DNA of 24,416 bases. Source: an uncultured Muribaculaceae bacterium. Lineage in GTDB: Bacteria; Bacteroidota; Bacteroidia; Bacteroidales; Muribaculaceae. The notes below the pieces were generated by a model. The model was not told where the DNA came from. It saw only the letters and a list, made by a program, of their open reading frames with translations, and did not search any database. Within the stretch, counting starts at the first letter, position 1. Every line of letters starts with the position of its first letter. The stretch lies in assembly GCA_910586175.1 (NCBI GenBank), contig CAJUIJ010000010.1:3781-28196 (forward strand), in the 5' to 3' direction. Of the stretch, positions 17,401 through 23,400 are shown one piece after another. A program made the position numbers and the translations under genes.

Positions 17401-20400
17401 CCGTCAGCTTTTGTACTGTGAGAGGCCGAAGGCCTCCCTCCCGAAGCCATACCATCAGAAGCATCCCCCTTGACAACCTTAGATTCACTAATCCCAAAGT
17501 CCTCAGGCGCAAACAACGACGACTGCTCAGCATCAAAAAGACTCGGCTCAGATGCAATGGATTCTACATGACTCCCCGGCAATTTCACATCACCGCCGGC
17601 CGATTCCATATCTCCGGCAATATCCGGCCTGTCAAGCCCAAGCTTACGCTGCATCTCCGCATCACGCACCGACACATCCTCACGCGCGGCCTCACGCACC
17701 AAGTTCTGATGTGACCGCCAAAGCAAATAACGCAAGTCAGCATCACTCAGCGTCACGCCCTTGGCTACCCTCAGCAACCCCACAGAATCAAGCATCTCGA
17801 AAAACAACTTGCAGACTCTCCGTATCCAAGGCTGCGACACATGGTTATCCTCCGCAAGCGTGGCAAGATATTCCTCAGTGGCACGGCGGCGGTCTCCACC
17901 CTCACCGCGCATATATTCATCTATGCGGGAATGCACATAATCGTCTCCATTCTCATAAACCGCATCAAGAAAATCATCGAAATGCTCACCGAACATTGCA
18001 CGCAACCCCCGGTGACCGACACCCTCATGAAGCAAAGTGCGCAGCAGGTCGCCACCCTCGCCGCCATGATTGTCCACAACTACAGTGATACGCCCCGTCT
18101 TCGGATCATACCATCCCTTCTTGCCGCGGAGTTCCCCCTCCGGCAGCTCCTCGCTCATGACATAGTCTACAGGCAGACCCAAGCGTTGAGCCATAGAATG
18201 AGTCCGACCTATGGCATTGGCAAGCATACGGCCCCGTTCAAAACCACGAGACCCAACGCCACGTCCAGCCGATGCAGTTTTCTCTGCACGACCCCTATCC
18301 AAGTCTTGCACATGCCACATGGATATACGACCGTCAGGCCAAGCCTCTGCCCTCCAGCCGGGGAAGCTCGCCTCCAAAGCTCCGGCAAGCTCATACACGC
18401 CATCGAACACACGACCCGGCAACAGCGGATGCGTGCACTGCGTGTAATGCGGCTTGCCGTCATAACCGGCTCTCGGCTCACCGGCAGGCTCAACACGAAG
18501 TTCCTGCCCATGGCTCAACACAACGTCGCTTCCATTTGCAACAGGCTTGTCAGGATGATTCACAACCACACCCTTGCCATCAAGCGTAGGCACGAAACCA
18601 TACTGAGGGAAACGCGCACGAAGCGAGTCCATCATATCCTTGCGCGAAGTGGCCCGACCCTCATAGCCGGGCACATCGACCCACCATTCATCACCCTCAT
18701 GATGAACAGCCAACCGAGCTCCATGCGCAAGCTCCGCATCCCCACCACGGTACTTAGGGCCATCACCCTCTCCCGACTCCTTGCTCAGACTTCCTCGTCC
18801 GGATGAGCCTTCAGGTAAGCCCTGCGCATCACCAACGCCCTCGCCGACAGCGACACTGCCGCCGCCCGGCTCTTGCGCGATGCCTCCACCGCCTCCTTGC
18901 TTATCAGTCCCTTGGTCAGGCAAAAGCGTACCGCCTCCGCCGCTTCCCTCGCCTTCTGCTGAGGGGTCAACTTGCTCAAATCTTCGTTGTTCATATTCTT
19001 CTTCCCTTAGTTTTTCTTCTGCAAGTATAGCATTATATTCGTCATAATCCAAATCTTCAAGAGCTTTTCTCGCCTCCTCTTCCTGCACTTCGCGCATCTC
19101 CATATACTCCTCTCGGCTCATACCGAAGGTCTCCTGACACCACGCATCCTCGAGTCCGGCTATGTAGTTATGATAATCACCCGCAATCTTGCGTGCTTCT
19201 TCTATACGGTTATTCACAATATAGTTGTATATGTCGCTCGGAACTTTAGCGTTCTGCAACATCTCTATCAAAGCATTGTGAGCATCCTGATTATCATAGT
19301 GTATGCCATACTGCTCGCACAGCTCCTTCATCGCGTCGCCGGCAAGCCAGCCCAAGCTCTTGCCACCCTTCTCCTTGGGCATAAACATTCTGAAGAGTCT
19401 CTTGCGCTCACCCTCACCAATGCCCGTATCAGCCATGACACCTTTAGACCCATCATTGCTACGGGCCAAAAGCTTGTATCTCGACAACACCATTGCAGCG
19501 ACCTCATATATATCCTCAGGGATAGAGGTCTGCTCCAGACGTTCCAACGCCTCCGGCACATCCTTGACCTCATCAAAAACATGCCGCACAAGCTTGTCGA
19601 GTTTCGCCTTCGCCTCACGGTCCGCAAGCTCCTCTGCAGCAGCTTTCTCAAATTCCGCTTGCTTTTCCGAATTCTTTATGTTATCTTTGTATTCGGAAGT
19701 CTCAGAAGAATTTCCCGCTGGCGCGGTTGCACCCTTTGTATGGCCGCTATTAACTTCAATGGTATCGGTGCCTTTACCATTACTTACTGCGGGTCGGTCA
19801 TAGACTTTCGGTTTGCGGCGCGAGTATTTTTTCTTAAAGATACCCGCGCTGTTCACATTCCAATAGCTGCCATCCCGAGACATCTGAATGAATAAAGTAT
19901 TGTTGTGTTCATCCGATACTTCAAGCAGATATGTCTGATTATCACCTATCTTAGCTCCCTCTCGGATGTCAGTATAATTTTTTGCAACATCCTCTACAAA
20001 TTCCTCTACTGAAGAATACCCGGCATTACGAATCTGCTCTCCATGACCAGCCTCTATATGAAGCAGTCCATAACCATGATTCTTTCCCTCAGAATCCTTC
20101 CGATTTTCTCCAAGGCTCAAACGAATAGGAGCTTCAGTAAGCCCACTCTCATAATCAATAACCCCAAAGTCTACGGTACCATTCTTAGACAACACCAAAG
20201 GTTTTCCATAATAATCCTTTTCATCCGACAGTTTCGGGCCTGCATATTCTTCTGCGGTCACACGCTTCACCATAATCTTTCTCGCAGACGCACGACGACG
20301 AGCCTGCGCCTCCTCATTAGCACGGCGTCCCACCTCAGCCTTTTCAGCCTCTGCTTTCTCGACAGCAGCTTTCTCAGCCTCGGCACGGCTCTTAGGCACA

Positions 20401-23400
20401 TCGGCGATAGCACGCCACCGGCGTGCATCCTCCTCCAAGGCCGCCACTCGCTCCTTCTTCTGACGAAGCCCCTCAGCTTCCGCATCAAGATAATCCGCAT
20501 CAGTCGCATCATCACCAAGTTTGGGAGGCTTAACTTTCGCAGCCCTCTCTTTCTTAAGGGCAGCCTCTTTACGTTGTGCTGCGGACTCGGCAAGTTCGGC
20601 AGCCCCGTCGCCATACATCTCAACCATACCCTCGAAGCCAAGCTCAGCACTCTCGGCAGCTGCAAAGTCCGGCTTACCTTTCCGGTCAACCGGTATACGC
20701 GACAACGCACTTTCCTTTTCTCTTACAGGCTTATCCCCAAGTATCTCCCTCACGGGCTTCTTGAAGTCTATAATCGGGTCGATAAAATAAACCTTACCGT
20801 CAGCACCCACAAGCGCATTGTCGCCGGTGACATCCGTCACCGACACCTCATCATTGCCATACCGGTATTTTCCCTCCGGATACAATCCTTTCTCTGCAAG
20901 CGCAGCCGCAACCTGCTCATCAGTAGCCTTGTCAACCGCCTCCACATAATCCTGAGAAAGCACTATGCGCACATCCCCAAGCTCCTCACTGACACCCTCA
21001 AAACCATAAGCAGTCTCAGGAAAATACTTATTGTGTACAAGGTGTTCGAATACTGCATCCTCCGGCTGCACATTCCCTTTCATCGGGGACTTCGCATACG
21101 GATCCTTTACCTTGTAAACCTTACCATTCTCCCTGTCTATGAAGACCTCACTCTCCCCACCCCGCTTATCCTTTCGCTCGCCTAAAGAATCTATTTCATC
21201 CTTATCCTTAAATTCTCCCTGTTCCTTGGCGATTCCAATCAGTCTTTCCCCTTCCGTGTTCCGCCGAGCTCTCTCGCCATCGCCTGAATGTTCATTATAT
21301 GAAGCTTCCAACCCCTCCTCATACACTCGTATATGGCCTCTGTCTCGATTGCTCGCCACGCCTCCGGCTGAGTCTCCAGCCACTGAGCCGCCGTCATCCC
21401 CGGATGACTCCGCTGACTCATCATTATTTTGTTCAGGTCCGTTTCCATCAGCTTGAGTTTTTTCTATCTCCTGCAAAGTTAACCCTTTCCCATCACTTTC
21501 GGAAACTTCCTCACCATTTTTCTCAGACTTACTCTCACCTGCTGCATCGCGGTTTTCTCGTCCCCCTCCACTTTCTATTGCATCGCGGTTTTGGGGGTGT
21601 GCAAGCGCAGAGCGCGAATCATCCCCAGCGGCCTGCCGCTGAGCCACAGCCTCAAGATACTGCCTTGAAGGACGGAAGTCAGAACCTTTCTCCCTCAGAA
21701 ACTCAGGCTTGACAAAAACCATACCGTCACTGCCCGACACATAGACCTCCACATCTCCGACATCAATACGCTGCCCTGTCTCATGCGACAACTCCGCAGC
21801 TCGTTCTGCACTGTCGGCAACTGTCCCGGTCAACGTGCAGACAACATCCTCTCCACCCTCTCCAAGAGGCAAGCGTATCGACCCATGAAGAGCAACACCC
21901 TCAGCCACCGGCTGACCCAAAAACTCACCACCATCAGCACCACCTGTTTTGACAGCATCACCAGAAGATGCACCGGGAGATACACCGGAAGCCATGCCGG
22001 GTGCTTCATCAGAAACATCAACAGAAGTTGCAGGATCAGCAGACAAACTCTCTTTCCCAGCGGCTGCAACCGTTTCCTCGGATTCCTTACCCTCCATCTT
22101 CTCAGCAGGAGAATACCCCGAAAGCTTCTTAGTCTCAACCGTCAACTTGCGGCCATCGCGCAAGTCGCGAACCACAACAGTCTTCGAAGACTTATCGCGG
22201 TCTATACCTCCGCTTGCATCAAGCACGACATCGCCCGAAAGCACCTCGACATCAGCATACTCAATACCGATACGCGCACGGGCCTTTCCCATTGGACGCA
22301 CCTCAGACTCAGCAACCTCAGCATTGTCGGCACCTCCGGCCACCGCGCGTTCCTCCACGTCCTCCACATGCTGAAGCTCACGTATATACTCGCTCACAAC
22401 CCTTCGCTCACGCTCGCTGCGACGCTCCGGCTCCTTCGACAAAGCATCATACACCTGCGCCCCGCATTTCACTTCGACCCCGTGGCGTATCTCCTCCACA
22501 CGGTTGAGACGTGGCAGCGGCATACCCTTAAGCTCCTCGGAAATCTCGCGCCATATCTGCTTCCGCACCTCCTTGGCCTCTGCCGTATCTTTAGACGCAT
22601 CCTCCGGCCCGTCAAGCAAATTCGCAAAGCTCGTGATACTCATTCCCTTTTTGGCAGCAACTTTACGCATAGCCCCCTCCAGACGTTTGTCGCGCTCCTC
22701 GGCAAGCACATTCTGCTCCCCGACCGACACCTGGTTCATCTCTGCCTGTCGCTCCACTCGCCCAAGCTCCAACCGTGCAGCCCTCTCACTCTTGAACGTC
22801 CGCGACGTCACAACACCATTCTCGCCATACGACCTCACGGTATATGTCCCGTCTCCATTCTCCACACTCTCACCATAACCGATGGTGCTGACCGGCAGGA
22901 AATTCCCCGTGGCATAATAATACATCTTCGCGCGTGCAGACTCGCTTATGCTACCGTCATCAACAAGCCGCTGAAGCTCTTTCGTAAGCTCCGCACCACG
23001 CGTATCACGACCATTGTCGGCACCGTCGCTGTCTGCCAATCCCTTGCCGGCATTGGAAGCACCATGCTCGCGAAGCTGAGCTTCAGACTCAACACCATGA
23101 AGCAAATATGAGAAATCATATCCACCATCACGCAGTTCTTTGCGCTCGTCTGCCGTCAAAGACATAGGCATACTCGGCCTGTCGAGCCAAGTGCGAAGCC
23201 GCGTCTCCATGCTCGCACGTCCTTGAGGAGTGCTGCCTATCTTGCCTAAACGCTTGGCTGCCGAATACACTGCCTCGCTTCCGGCCTCTCTCGCCACATA
23301 TCCCACAGCCTTGGCCGCCGGCTTGAACTTGAAAGCAGCCATCATAGCCATGTTGTCTTTCCATACATCCCACTTGTCACGCTCTCCCTCCAGCCACTCA

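Noticed and set aside
12954..21618. The linker repeats as a CRISPR array or phage attachment sites
   Set aside because: Only three full copies, thousands of bases apart and in the same reading frame of a coding sequence; no spacer structure and no integrase.
21830..22138. A 102-codon +1-frame ORF with a strongly hydrophobic product, at first sight holin-like
   Set aside because: Hydrophobicity is the expected by-product of shifting Ala/Ser/Val/Asp/Gly codons by one base, the product is full of Arg, and there is no distinct leader. It differs from the two accepted overprinted ORFs, whose composition is balanced.
21783..23111. A 442-codon open frame on the plus strand
   Set aside because: It lies fully opposite the giant gene, and its product is rich in Arg, Leu, Thr, Ser and His as expected from reading GC-rich codons backwards. 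The same holds for long plus-strand frames at 20043-21185, 14475-15512 and 12588-13739.
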